Shown here: positions 1-5,700 of the stretch, piece by piece
How positions within the stretch are numbered: the first letter of the stretch is position 1
How the letters are laid out: each line of letters opens with the position of its first letter
Assembly: GCA_031257995.1 (NCBI GenBank)
Contig: JAIRNN010000042.1
Coordinates: forward strand, 1 to 15,663
Direction of reading: 5' to 3'
Source: Spirochaetaceae bacterium
Lineage (GTDB): Bacteria > Spirochaetota > Spirochaetia > Treponematales > Breznakiellaceae
DNA length: 15,663 nt
Position numbers and translations under genes: made by a program
The notes under the pieces: model-generated
Seen by the model: the letters and a program-made list of their open reading frames with translations, nothing else
Databases searched by the model: none
Told to the model about the DNA's origin: nothing

Positions 1-394
1 AGTCGGCGAAAACGAAGATTCCGGCGGCTATTGCCTACACCTTGTCTTGGGGCAGCCCCCGCTCGGACGGGATGACGATAACGACGAGTTTTTCGGCCAA
101 AAACGCTTCCAAACCCGCGTCCCCGTTCGGCTAACCGGCCGCTTTACAGCCAAAAAAGGAGTTACATCAAGCCTCAAACGTCCCGGCCCAAGATGGCCGC
201 AGGAGAGGTCTGCCTACCCCCGCAACGTGGAGTTTTGGAACAGCCTCATCCGTGTTCGTCTGCTTCATCCGCATTCATCTGTGGTGAAACGTGATCCGGC
301 CTTCATCCGCGTTTATCCGCAGTTAATCGTGATTAATTCCTGTCAAACATTCCAGTCTTGTATTTATGCTCAAAATATGCTTAACTGAAGGCAT
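1..394. other. Left-edge region, no convincing intact gene
   Basis: A plus-strand frame is open from the window edge to a stop at 386-388. Its second half runs through the degenerate repeat at about 244-335, so as a gene it is doubtful. On the minus strand, 38-130 reads as a protein-like segment (LEAFLAEKLVVIVIPSERG) bounded by TAG stops at 35-37 and 131-133. The same frame reads sensibly past the 35-37 stop to the edge (AIAAGIFVFAD). The antisense plus frame there is rich in Ser, Pro and Thr, as in the antisense frames of the minus-strand aroC nearby. The segment may therefore be the end, or a decayed piece, of a minus-strand gene lying mostly outside the window. I do not recognise it. Confidence 0.25.
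244..335. repeat. Degenerate 'CATCCGCRTTCATCTG' intergenic repeat, copy A
   Basis: Several imperfect units of the form CATCCGYRTTCRTCTG / CATCCGCGTTTATCCGC follow each other (CTCATCCGTGTTCGTCTG, TTCATCCGCATTCATCTGTG, TTCATCCGCGTTTATCCGC). The same vocabulary recurs between genes at about 3752-3880 and 11408-11500. The units are too irregular for a CRISPR or a simple tandem array. This looks like a dispersed non-coding repeat in decay. Confidence 0.6.
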
Positions 395-467
395 GGTCCT
401 GTAGCTCAGTGGATAGAGCGACCGCCTCCTAAGCGGTAGGTCGGCCGTCCGATTCGGCCCAGGATCA
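395..467 (+). tRNA. tRNA-Arg (anticodon CCU)
   Basis: A full cloverleaf can be drawn. Acceptor 395-401 (GGTCCTG) pairs with 460-466 (CAGGATC, one G-U). The D stem is GCTC/GAGC, and the anticodon stem ACCGC (421-425) pairs with GCGGT (433-437). Loop CTCCTAA gives anticodon CCT, which reads AGG. The variable loop is AGGTC, the T stem is GGCCG/CGGCC, and the discriminator is A467. CCA is not encoded. The T loop is TCCGATT: the usual T at position 55 is a C, although every stem is intact. It converges on aroC. Confidence 0.95.
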
Positions 468-488
468 ACCGGCGAACCAAGCCGCCCG

Positions 489-504
489 GTCCCCGGTCGG
501 GGAA
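489..504. terminator. Possible bidirectional hairpin between tRNA-Arg and aroC
   Basis: TCCCC (490-494), loop GGTC, GGGGA (499-503) forms a short GC-rich stem exactly between the convergent tRNA and aroC stop codon. There is no T run on either side, so an intrinsic terminator role is only suggested by position. Confidence 0.25.
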
Positions 505-505
505 A

Positions 506-1531
506 CTACACATGAGCCGCACGGTTTTGTAACATCAAGTCCGCGATAACGATAGCCGCCATCGCTTCGACAACGACGAGGGCGCGCGGGCAGACGCAAA
601 CATCGTGGCGGCCTTTCACGGTAAGAGGTACGGGATTTCCCGAACGGTCTATCGTTTTTTGTTCCCGTCCAATCGAGGGAACGGGCTTGAACGCCACCTT
701 GAATTCCAGCGGCATTCCGTTGGAAAGCCCGCCAAGAACGCCTCCTGAATGGTTGTCCGCGAAGGACGCGGCAGGAACGCCAAACGGCAAATCTTTCCGC
801 CACCACATATCTCCCGCTGGGAGTATCGCGTCGTTGTGCTCCGAGCCGCGCATACCCGCTGCCGCAAACCCCGCCCCAAACTCGATGCCCTTCACCGCGC
901 CGATGGAGAGCATCGCCCCGGCTATCGCCGCATCCAGTTTGCCAAAGACCGGCTCACCCAGTCCCGGCGGCAACCCTTCGACGCGGCATACGACAACGCC
1001 GCCTACGCTGTCTCCTTTGACGCGTACCGCCGCCGACTTTTCCACTAAATCTTCCGCATCTTGTAACCATGCGTGAAACGAGATGCGGGACAGAGCGAGG
1101 AACGCTTTTGCCACGGCACCGCCTATCACCCGGCCCGCCGTTTCACGCCCCGATGTTCTGCCGCCTCCCCGGTGGTCGCGCAGGCCGTACTTCGCTTCCC
1201 AGCACCAGTCGGCGTGTCCTGGGCGGTAACAGTCTTTCAGCGCGTCGTAGTCTGAGGAATGGGCCCCGGCGTTGCGGATGATGACGGCAAGCGGTGTGCC
1301 GAGTGTTTTGCCCTCAAAAACGCCTGAAAGGATCTCCGGATCGTCGGGTTCAGCGCGGGTAGTGGACGTTCCGCCGCCTCCGGGCCGCCGACGCGCAAGT
1401 TCCGAGCGGATTTCTTCTATAGTAAGGGGGACTCCGGCAGGACAACCGTCAACGACCGCGCCGATAGCGGGCCCGTGAGATTCGCCGAATGTGGTTAAGG
1501 TAAAGAGTTTGCCGAATGAATTGCCGCCCAA
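506..1531 (-). CDS. aroC: Chorismate synthase
   Basis: AroC converts 5-enolpyruvylshikimate-3-phosphate to chorismate with reduced FMN, the last common step of aromatic amino acid synthesis, in the cytoplasm. All family signatures are visible: GNSFGKLFTLTTFGESHGP at the N-terminus, RPGHADWCWEAKYG, RDHRGGGRTSGRETA, RGSEHNDAI, NHSGGVLGGLSNG, and GRHDVCVCPR near the C-terminus. One deviation is Gly for the usual Ala in the S-A-RETA signature. The frame opens at a TTG at 1570, but the family starts at the GNSFGKLF block. A TTG at 1531-1529 lies 6 bases after GAGAGG, so I place the start there (341 residues, normal length). The upstream extension would also run into the inverted-repeat arm at 1560-1574. 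No other shikimate gene is adjacent. Confidence 0.93.
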   Translation of the reverse strand: MGGNSFGKLFTLTTFGESHGPAIGAVVDGCPAGVPLTIEEIRSELARRRPGGGGTSTTRAEPDDPEILSGVFEGKTLGTPLAVIIRNAGAHSSDYDALKDCYRPGHADWCWEAKYGLRDHRGGGRTSGRETAGRVIGGAVAKAFLALSRISFHAWLQDAEDLVEKSAAVRVKGDSVGGVVVCRVEGLPPGLGEPVFGKLDAAIAGAMLSIGAVKGIEFGAGFAAAGMRGSEHNDAILPAGDMWWRKDLPFGVPAASFADNHSGGVLGGLSNGMPLEFKVAFKPVPSIGREQKTIDRSGNPVPLTVKGRHDVCVCPRALVVVEAMAAIVIADLMLQNRAAHV

Positions 1532-1579
1532 GATACGCCTCTCAATAAAAGTTATTTGAGCCTGTTTCAAAACCTCTTG

Positions 1580-1611
1580 AAAAGATAAAAAGGAGGGGGA
1601 AGTCTCCCCCC
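1580..1611 (-). terminator. Intrinsic-terminator-like hairpin upstream of aroC
   Basis: On the minus strand, GGGGGGA / loop GACT / TCCCCCT is followed by CC and then TTTTTATCTTTTC. This GC-rich stem plus T-rich tract is the end of repeat R1. It would stop transcripts running on from the pseudouridine synthase gene before aroC. Confidence 0.5.
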
Positions 1612-1722
1612 TGCCTCCAGGCCGCTCTCCGGTCGGCGTGTCCGCACCTCCCTCCGTTTGGTCTTACGGCACCCCCCTCAGCGGGGGACAACCCCGAAGG
1701 CATCATGGATGCCCCGCCCCGG
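1592..1722 (-). repeat. Dispersed mosaic repeat, copy R1
   Basis: Read on the minus strand it runs, in order: GCGGGG; mini-hairpin GCATC-CAT-GATGC; CCTTCGGGG; TCCCCCGCTGAGGGGGG; GTAAGACCAAACGGAG; GACCGGAGAGCGG; and a terminal hairpin GGGGGAGACTTCCCCC. The same blocks in the same order occur at 3908-4037 (R2) and 14241-14332 (R3). R1 and R2 share the middle AAACGGAG...GACCGGAGAGCGG block that R3 lacks. Confidence 0.8.
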
Positions 1723-1812
1723 AACAGGCACAACCAGAGTTGTGGGCACAACTATGATAGCGCTTTGGCTTAATCCTATGCCGGTTTTGAAACAGGCCCA
1801 TTTGACTAGCTA

Positions 1813-1822
1813 TTATACCACA
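1813..1822 (-). promoter_or_regulatory. Candidate extended -10 promoter directed towards aroC
   Basis: On the minus strand, TGGTATAAT has the TGn extension and a perfect -10 hexamer. A -35 at 17 bases (TGTATC) is poor. It lies downstream of the pseudouridine synthase stop. The terminator-like hairpin at 1592-1611 lies between it and aroC, so it may instead make a short transcript through R1. Confidence 0.3.
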
Positions 1823-1880
1823 AAAATTGCGGTTGATACACGGCATCCCGCTCCGGCGTTTTTCGGACGTTATGTGCCGC

Positions 1881-2609
1881 TCACTTTCCATCCCGCCTCA
1901 CGAAGGCTCGCATAGTCCCGGTTTCAGGATCGGTAAAGAGAAGACTGTCCGCCGTGAGTTCCAGAGGGCCTCCTGTGTTCACGCCGCCGTACCGCATATC
2001 GTTGTTGATGGGGTATTCCGTCCACGCGAGATGGGCGCGGATCTGGTGGCGGAACCCCTGAGTAAGCCGGATACGGAACACGACCAGACCTCCGTGTTCT
2101 TCCTTGCTCAGTATCCGCGTTATGTAGCGCCGTGCCGCCTGAAAGCGGCCGCTCTCGCAGGGTTCCGGCTTCACCAGCTTTTGTCCCAACCCATAGTGGC
2201 GGAAACAACTTTCTATTGTACAACTTTCTATGCCGTCGGGAATAATGAGGGCGGGATAAATCTCCATATTCCACACGGTACGCGCGGTTTTGGGCATCGG
2301 CTGGGTAACCGCCGTATACTCTTTCTCAAAACGTCCTGCGTCCTGTTCGGCGGCCAAAAAATCGTAGACGGATTGAGTGCGGGCGATGAGTACTAATCCA
2401 GCGGTTTCATAATCGAGGCGGTGGAGGAGGCCGCCTTCCATTGCTTTTCGCCCGCGCACGGTCAACACTTCGGGATAGGCGTGGGCGCACCAGCCGAGCA
2501 ACGTCCTTTCCTCTCCGGCATGAAGCGGCGCGGTGTGCATATTGTGCGGCTTGTCAACAACGATGTAGGAGGGGGTTTCGGCGGTTATGCGGGGTTCATT
2601 GTTGTTCAT
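1881..2609 (-). CDS. RluA-family RNA pseudouridine synthase
   Basis: The protein (242 residues) isomerises uridine to pseudouridine in RNA. It has the family nucleophile motif GLLHRLDYETAGLVLIART, with catalytic Asp at about residue 66, after a YIVVDKPHNMHT strand. The C-terminal RHQIRAHLAWTEYPI block is also typical of RluA-type enzymes. There is no N-terminal S4 domain, and the length fits the short RluA/RluC-like members. The target (23S rRNA or tRNA) cannot be told from sequence. The start ATG follows the stop of the adaptor gene by 7 bases. The two are therefore almost certainly co-transcribed, although the functional link is not obvious. Confidence 0.88.
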   Translation of the reverse strand: MNNNEPRITAETPSYIVVDKPHNMHTAPLHAGEERTLLGWCAHAYPEVLTVRGRKAMEGGLLHRLDYETAGLVLIARTQSVYDFLAAEQDAGRFEKEYTAVTQPMPKTARTVWNMEIYPALIIPDGIESCTIESCFRHYGLGQKLVKPEPCESGRFQAARRYITRILSKEEHGGLVVFRIRLTQGFRHQIRAHLAWTEYPINNDMRYGGVNTGGPLELTADSLLFTDPETGTMRAFVRRDGK

Positions 2610-2616
2610 CGAGGGC

Positions 2617-3681
2617 TCATTCCACCACGCGCACCGGTTCGCCGTCGGAAAGAAAGTTTTGCCCCACGACTACCACGGTTTCGCCCGGTTCAAGGCCGCT
2701 TGTGATTTCGACAATATCCTCGTTTTCAAGGCCGGTCTGAACGGCGCGGCGGTAGGCGGTGTTGTTTTTGTCCACAACGAACACGATCCATTCGCCATAG
2801 GTGTTGATAAGGCTGACACGGGGAATGACCGGAATGTTGGCGCGGGATGCGGTAACGAGGCTCACGGTGGCGTACATACCGGCCCGAATTCTCGGATCAA
2901 GCGTTCCCTGAAATTGAAGGCGGATACGCAACGTGCGGCTCGCCGGATCAAGTACCGGTGAAATCTCGCTTACAGCCATCGGAAAAGTCTCATCCGGCAG
3001 TGCCTCGAAGGAAGCGGCGGCGCGAAGCCCTCTCTGTATCGAAGTAGAAAAGCGTTCGGGGATAAGGGTCTCAACGACGATACTTAAAAGATCGCCGGCC
3101 GCATAGATGGCACTCGACGTTCCGACTGTATCGCCTGTGGAATAAGGGGCTTGCAGGATTGTCCCGGTAATCGGGGAAACCACGGGGCTTGCCGCATACA
3201 CTTCGCCGGGGCGGGACGGGTCGATCCACGCGACAACATCCCCGCGAGTCACGCGGTCTCCCACCCAAAACCGTAGTTCGGTAATCCGCCCGCCCGTCTG
3301 CGGGTAAATGGCGACCTGCCGCGCCGCAAGAACGTCGCCTGAAACCGACACCGAGTTTTCGATAGTACCCAGTACGACTTCCGTAGCGCGTACCGTGACG
3401 GCGGCGCGTTGAGCCGTCCCGTTCACGGCTTGCTGTCCCCGTTGTACTTGCCCGCTGCCTTGTTGTCCGCCGGTCTGACGCGGCGTGGTCTGCGCTCCGC
3501 TCTGCTGACCGCCACCGGGGGGGCTGCCGGGCCCGCCCGACACGACTGTACGTCCTTGCTGTCCCTTGAAGACGGTCCATGCGCCCATCAATATGAAAAG
3601 TGCCGTGAGGAGAATGATGATAACGGTTACAATATTTTTTCTTTGGGGCATCGCTTTGTTTAACACACCTTTCGGATGCAT
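2617..3681 (-). CDS. RND-type efflux periplasmic adaptor (membrane fusion protein, HlyD/AcrA-like)
   Basis: 354 residues. A transmembrane anchor at about 17-38 (IVTVIIILLTALFILMGAW) is followed by a Gly/Gln/Ser-rich linker to about residue 90. The adaptor body follows: VSVSGDVLAARQVAIYPQTGGRI with WVGDRVTRGDVVAWID (lipoyl/barrel-sandwich half-motifs), then a beta-barrel with RAGMYATV, and a membrane-proximal domain ending GLEPGETVVVVGQNFLSDG. Such proteins bridge an inner-membrane pump to an outer-membrane channel. The coiled-coil hairpin expected between the two lipoyl halves is very short or absent. ATG 3681 has AAGGA 8 bases upstream. A second Met at residue 11 also fits as a start. The RND permease at 8211-11396 is a possible partner but is not in the same operon. 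Confidence 0.85.
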   Translation of the reverse strand: MHPKGVLNKAMPQRKNIVTVIIILLTALFILMGAWTVFKGQQGRTVVSGGPGSPPGGGQQSGAQTTPRQTGGQQGSGQVQRGQQAVNGTAQRAAVTVRATEVVLGTIENSVSVSGDVLAARQVAIYPQTGGRITELRFWVGDRVTRGDVVAWIDPSRPGEVYAASPVVSPITGTILQAPYSTGDTVGTSSAIYAAGDLLSIVVETLIPERFSTSIQRGLRAAASFEALPDETFPMAVSEISPVLDPASRTLRIRLQFQGTLDPRIRAGMYATVSLVTASRANIPVIPRVSLINTYGEWIVFVVDKNNTAYRRAVQTGLENEDIVEITSGLEPGETVVVVGQNFLSDGEPVRVVE

Positions 3682-3751
3682 AAAACCGTTCCTTATGATA
3701 AAACAATGCCGGCGCGAAAAAGGTTACTCGATACTGAATCCCATTTAACAT

Positions 3752-3880
3752 AGGATGAACGCTGATGAGACAGATGGACACAGATGAAGAGGGTCCACAG
3801 ATTACACAGATTTTTCACACTATACCCTCTTCATTCGCGGACCTTTTATCCGTTTCATCTGTGGTTCTATGTGGTTGAGG
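3752..3880. repeat. Degenerate 'ATGAACGCTGATGAGACAG' intergenic repeat, copy B
   Basis: The block contains GATGAACGCTGATGA, CACAGATGAAGAGG, CCACAGATTACACAGATT and, in the opposite orientation, CCTCTTCATTCGCGG and CCGTTTCATCTGTGG. ATGAAGAGGGT at about 3785 is the inverse of ACCCTCTTCAT at about 3824, making an 11-bp inverted repeat with a 28-base loop. It shares vocabulary with copies at 244-335 and 11408-11500. Confidence 0.6.
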
Positions 3881-3907
3881 CCGTGATAAAAGCCCGTGAT
3901 GGAAAGG

Positions 3908-4037
3908 GGGCGTTGCGGGGGGCGGGCCACCCGCAGAGGGGGTAGCGGATGACCAAACGGAGAGAGATGTGGACGCGCCTTTGGGTGCGGACATATCGAC
4001 CGGAGAGCGGGCTGGAGCGAGGGGGAGACTTCCCCCA
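3908..4037 (+). repeat. Dispersed mosaic repeat, copy R2
   Basis: In plus orientation it reads: GCGGGGGGCGGG; CCGCAGAGGGGGTAGCGG; GACCAAACGGAGAGAG; a unique stretch; GACCGGAGAGCGGGCTGGAG; and terminal hairpin GGGGGA-GACT-TCCCCC (4021-4036). Compared with R1 and R3 it has lost the mini-hairpin module. Compared with R1 it carries about 15 extra bases before GACCGGAG. It lies between the divergent adaptor and cheX genes, upstream of the cheX promoter. With copy B it fills most of the 533-base gap. Confidence 0.8.
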
Positions 4038-4098
4038 CAAAATCTTCTCTCACTTCTTACCTTTTACCTCTCGCTTCCTGCCTCTTATTGCCGCTCCC

Positions 4099-4127
4099 TT
4101 GTCAAAATCCGAACGGTTGTGTATACT
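4099..4127 (+). promoter_or_regulatory. Sigma-70 promoter for cheX
   Basis: TTGTCA (4099-4104), a 17-base spacer, and TATACT (4122-4127) make a near-consensus promoter. Transcription would start near 4134, which falls inside an upstream in-frame ATG at 4131. This decides in favour of the cheX start at 4215. Confidence 0.75.
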
Positions 4128-4214
4128 GAAATGAATAACGAGGAAAAGGCCGATTACGAAGTGCCCGGTTTGGGATTGGATAGGCCGGTTCTTCAAGGAG
4201 ATAGCGGAGGAAAT

Positions 4215-4688
4215 ATGCGAGTTGAATACATAAACCCTTTTGTTGAAGCGACGTACAATGTTCTGAGAGAGGTTACGCAGGTTGACGTGAAGCGTGGAGA
4301 TCTCTATCTCAAAAATTCGTCTATACAGATTATGGGCGTGGCGGCTTTGGTTGGTCTCGCGGGTGATGTCGAGGGCCGGGTGCTTTTTGATATGACGAAA
4401 GAGACGGCGTTGAAGGTTGTGTCCATTATGAACGGCGGCGAGACGTTTACGACTCTTGACGAGCTGGCTAAGGCGACCATCACGGAGCTTGCCAACATGA
4501 TCACCGGACAGGCAGTTACCAAACTGCACGAACTTGGGTTCAAGTTTGACCTGACCCCGCCGGCGCTTTTTTCCGGCGAAAACATGGAAGTTTCCAACTC
4601 GATGAACGTTGAGGCGCTCATCGTTCCGATGGAGCTGGGCCCCTGCGGGAAGATCGAGGTCAATGTGGTTGTCCGCGAGCGTTTATAG
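4215..4688 (+). CDS. cheX: CheX-family chemotaxis protein (CheY-P phosphatase)
   Basis: 157 residues, close to the usual CheX length. CheX dephosphorylates CheY-P in the cytoplasm and is a main signal terminator in spirochaetes. The sequence shows the family start (MRVEYINPFVEATYNVL), the IMGVAALVGLAGDVEGRVLF core, and helix motif ELANMITGQA. The last carries the catalytic Glu and Asn of the ExxN signature (about E91 and N94). I chose ATG 4215, 4 bases after GGAGG. The reading frame continues upstream, including an ATG at 4131, but that lies at the predicted transcription start and has no ribosome binding site. The gene is alone: no cheA, cheW or cheY adjoins it, although cheX is often in such an operon. 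A paralogue elsewhere in the genome is likely. Confidence 0.87.
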   Translation: MRVEYINPFVEATYNVLREVTQVDVKRGDLYLKNSSIQIMGVAALVGLAGDVEGRVLFDMTKETALKVVSIMNGGETFTTLDELAKATITELANMITGQAVTKLHELGFKFDLTPPALFSGENMEVSNSMNVEALIVPMELGPCGKIEVNVVVRERL

Positions 4689-4694
4689 CGGGGC

Positions 4695-4722
4695 TTGACA
4701 AAAAACGGATTTTGGGCAAGAT
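4695..4722 (+). promoter_or_regulatory. Promoter-like cassette P1, upstream of broken lipoprotein gene
   Basis: TTGACA (4695-4700), a 16-base spacer, and CAAGAT (4717-4722). Almost the same 35-base sequence recurs at 5380-5415 before tRNA-Val, which has the better TAAGAT -10 and an 18-base spacer. Confidence 0.5.
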
Positions 4723-4778
4723 AGAAGAGTCCTTTGTTTGGGGCGTTTTTGAACAGGTTCAGAAAAAGAAAAACTTTT

Positions 4779-5187
4779 ATGAATAGATTAAAATTTGTGA
4801 TGATGTTTTTTGCGGGTATCCTGGCAACTGGTTGTGTTACCAATAAAGGGATGTTTGATGAGAGTGTACCTTATGGATCAACAGGCAACCTTGGAGATAC
4901 CCGCAGCGTTGGCCGTGGCCGGATTTGACGATGCCGACGTTTCATGGAATGTGGGGTTTTGGGGACGCGCCTATGGTATTGGTAAAGCCGTTGTCCAGAT
5001 TCCCGCTGGTTCACATATTTTAACGGTTGATTATTATGCAAGTACGCAAAGCGGTTTGACTATAAAAACTTTGACTGCGCATGGTATGATGCTGACGTAT
5101 GATTTCCTGCCGGGATAGACCTATAGGATTGATGGAAGAGTACTGTTCAACTCTATTGAACTAGTGATTGTTGCAATTACCGAGTAG
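4779..5187 (+). pseudogene. Small lipoprotein, disrupted by frameshift and internal stop
   Basis: The start MNRLKFVMMFFAGILATGCV is a lipoprotein signal with Cys at +1 and Ala at -3, a relaxed lipobox accepted in spirochaetes. The frame continues as TNKGMFDESVP and would end at a stop after VGRGRI. If one T at 4871-4872 is removed, it continues coherently: MDQQATLEIPAALAVAGFDD, then VVQIPAGSHILTVDYYA. This ends in TYDFLPG at TAG 5116-5118. Beyond that TAG the same frame stays sensible (TYRIDGRVLFNSIELVIVAI) up to TAG 5185-5187. At least two lesions are therefore needed to explain the sequence. I recognise the general style of small exported beta-rich treponemal lipoproteins but no named family. 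There is no good Shine-Dalgarno before ATG 4779. Confidence 0.65.
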
Positions 5188-5379
5188 ACTTGCCCCAATT
5201 CACGGGTTATCTGCGGCAAAACGTGATTAAACCACGGATCGCGCGGGGCTTTGGGAAACCAGAGCATTGTTGTCCGGATAAAGGATGTGGTTTTGTTGCC
5301 GCGCTGTTCCGCATGGTTGTTGTGAACGTCTCGGAATAAACCATAGGGAGTTTATGTCTGTTTCGGGTACGGTAATCGG
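5188..5379. other. Intergenic stretch between broken lipoprotein and tRNA-Val promoter
   Basis: No gene is supported. A minus-strand frame of 76 codons (5121-5351) contains a protein-like piece (WFPKAPRDPWFNHVLPQITR) but has no good start. Its C-terminal third is antisense to the lipoprotein remnant. It may be a gene fragment. I do not recognise it. Confidence 0.3.
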
Positions 5380-5383
5380 GGAC

Positions 5384-5413
5384 TTGACAAAAAAACCGGG
5401 TTTTGGGTAAGAT
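5384..5413 (+). promoter_or_regulatory. Promoter for tRNA-Val (cassette P2)
   Basis: TTGACA (5384-5389), an 18-base spacer with an A-tract and TTTTGGG, and TAAGAT (5408-5413), about 60 bases before the tRNA. Cassette P1 near 4695 is a close copy. Confidence 0.7.
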
Positions 5414-5471
5414 AGGGTTGTCTTCTGTTATTCGGCCGGCCGGGCCGCATTGGGCGGTTTGGCCGGCTTTT

Positions 5472-5545
5472 GCGCGGTTAGCTCAGTTGGTTAGAGCACT
5501 AGCTTGACATGCTAGGGGTCACAAGTTCAACTCTTGTATCGCGCA
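5472..5545 (+). tRNA. tRNA-Val (anticodon GAC)
   Basis: A complete cloverleaf. Acceptor GCGCGGT (5472-5478) pairs with ATCGCGC (5538-5544, one G-U). The D stem is GCTC/GAGC, anticodon stem CTAGC/GCTAG with loop TTGACAT (anticodon GAC), variable loop GGGTC, T stem ACAAG/CTTGT with loop TTCAACT, and discriminator A5545. CCA is not encoded. A pepF-like fragment begins 3 bases after the tRNA. Confidence 0.96.
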
Positions 5546-5548
5546 ACA

Positions 5549-5692
5549 GTGAATGATATACCTGCCCGTTCCGAGGTTCCCGTAGCGGATACGTGGGATC
5601 TCTCCTCGCTTTTTGCCGATGATGCCGCTTGGGAAAGCGCGCTTGCCTCTTATGACGGTCTTGTCGCGGGAATCGCCGCGTTCAAGGGGAGG
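5549..5692 (+). pseudogene. pepF: N-terminal fragment of PepF/M3-type oligoendopeptidase
   Basis: A GTG at 5549 opens a frame reading NDIPARSEVPVADTWDLSSL, then FADDAAWESALASYDGL and IAAFKGR. The pattern R-S-E-x-P...W-D-L-S-x-L-F...D-x-A-W...A-F-K-G is the start of PepF-like zinc oligopeptidases (about 600 residues, HExxH further in). After about 48 codons the homology stops at about 5692 and the frame ends at 5782 in unrelated sequence. The ribosome binding site and start of the RAYT-like gene follow at once. No catalytic part is present, so it is non-functional. There is no ribosome binding site: the tRNA-Val 3' end abuts the start. Confidence 0.7.
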
Positions 5693-5700
5693 CATTTAAT

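Larger units (their letters stand above)
1560..1797. repeat. 238-bp element with 15-bp perfect terminal inverted repeats (MITE-like)
   Basis: GCCTGTTTCAAAACC at 1560-1574 is the exact reverse complement of GGTTTTGAAACAGGC at 1783-1797. The arms enclose repeat R1 (1592-1722) and nothing coding. The size, the terminal inverted repeats and the non-coding interior resemble a miniature inverted-repeat element. I see no obvious target-site duplication outside the arms (ATTTGA on the left, CCATTT on the right), so mobility is not shown. With 1532-1559 and 1798-1880 it makes up the roughly 350-base gap between aroC and the pseudouridine synthase gene. Confidence 0.5.

Noticed and set aside
244..335. 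CRISPR array
   Set aside because: Units are irregular, spacers are not unique and constant in length, and no cas genes are present.
1571..1880. Riboswitch or attenuator controlling aroC
   Set aside because: No leader peptide or known riboswitch core is recognisable. The structured part is explained by repeat R1.
3969..4214. Upstream extension of cheX
   Set aside because: It covers repeat R2 and the promoter at 4099-4127. The predicted transcription start is downstream of the ATG at 4131.
5116..5118. Recoding of TAG as an amino acid in the lipoprotein gene
   Set aside because: The same gene also has a frameshift, and cheX ends at TAG. Ordinary gene decay explains both.
5121..5351. Minus-strand open frame with a protein-like piece (WFPKAPRDPWFNH)
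   Set aside because: No usable start or ribosome binding site, and a third of it is antisense to the lipoprotein remnant. It could still be a gene scrap.
5472..5545. tRNA-Val as an integration site of a genomic island
   Set aside because: No copy of the tRNA 3' end, no integrase, and no phage or plasmid genes were found in the window.
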